Source: Clostridium sp. CAG:921 (GTDB lineage: Bacteria; Bacillota; Clostridia; TANB77; CAG-465). From it: DNA of 5,071 bases. How positions within the stretch are numbered: the stretch's first letter is position 1; each line of letters opens with the position of its first letter. The position numbers were made by a program, and so were the translations under genes. The notes beneath the pieces are model-generated. The model ran no database searches and was not told where the DNA came from. It saw only the letters and a program-made list of their open reading frames with translations. Shown one piece after another: positions 5,012 through 5,071 of this stretch. The stretch spans positions 29,379 through 34,449 of the forward strand of contig HF991988.1 in assembly GCA_000433135.1 (NCBI GenBank), read 5' to 3'.

Positions 5012-5071
5012 TTTAAAATCTTTCTATTATTTATTCATAAACAAGTTAAAAGTCCTTATAACTACATCAAA

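Overview
The window is very AT-rich DNA with strong Shine-Dalgarno sites (GGAGG type), sigma-A-like promoters, one TTG start and a leaderless LysM amidase of the kind spore formers carry. Together these suggest a low-GC Gram-positive bacterium, most likely a clostridial species. The genus cannot be fixed from the sequence alone.

Four complete protein genes form two divergent pairs, and the two inner genes converge. From left to right they are: (1) a minus-strand gene for an unrecognised single-pass membrane protein (221-1573), with its own promoter and terminator; (2) a 559-bp gene-free spacer holding short tandem repeats and a cluster of inverted and direct repeats; (3) a plus-strand gene for an unrecognised 205-residue soluble protein (2133-2750), with a strong promoter overlaid by operator-like repeats and a good terminator; (4) a minus-strand N-acetylmuramoyl-L-alanine amidase with three LysM repeats (2820-3851); (5) a 452-bp spacer holding the amidase promoter, a possible gene scrap, and a structured leader; (6) a plus-strand Thg1-like protein, from the tRNA-His guanylyltransferase / 3'-to-5' RNA polymerase family (4304-5011).

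No operon is evident; each gene appears to have its own promoter. The amidase resembles CwlC-type enzymes, which lack a signal peptide and act from inside the mother cell. Its promoter reads both as sigma-A and as sigma-K. The most interesting part is the right end. A predicted promoter starts transcription at about 4198, exactly where an 8-bp long-range stem begins. That stem is followed by an intrinsic-terminator-like hairpin ending directly at the ribosome binding site of the Thg1-like gene. This is attenuator or riboswitch architecture, and I cannot assign it to a known class. No rRNA, tRNA, CRISPR array, insertion sequence or replication origin was seen.
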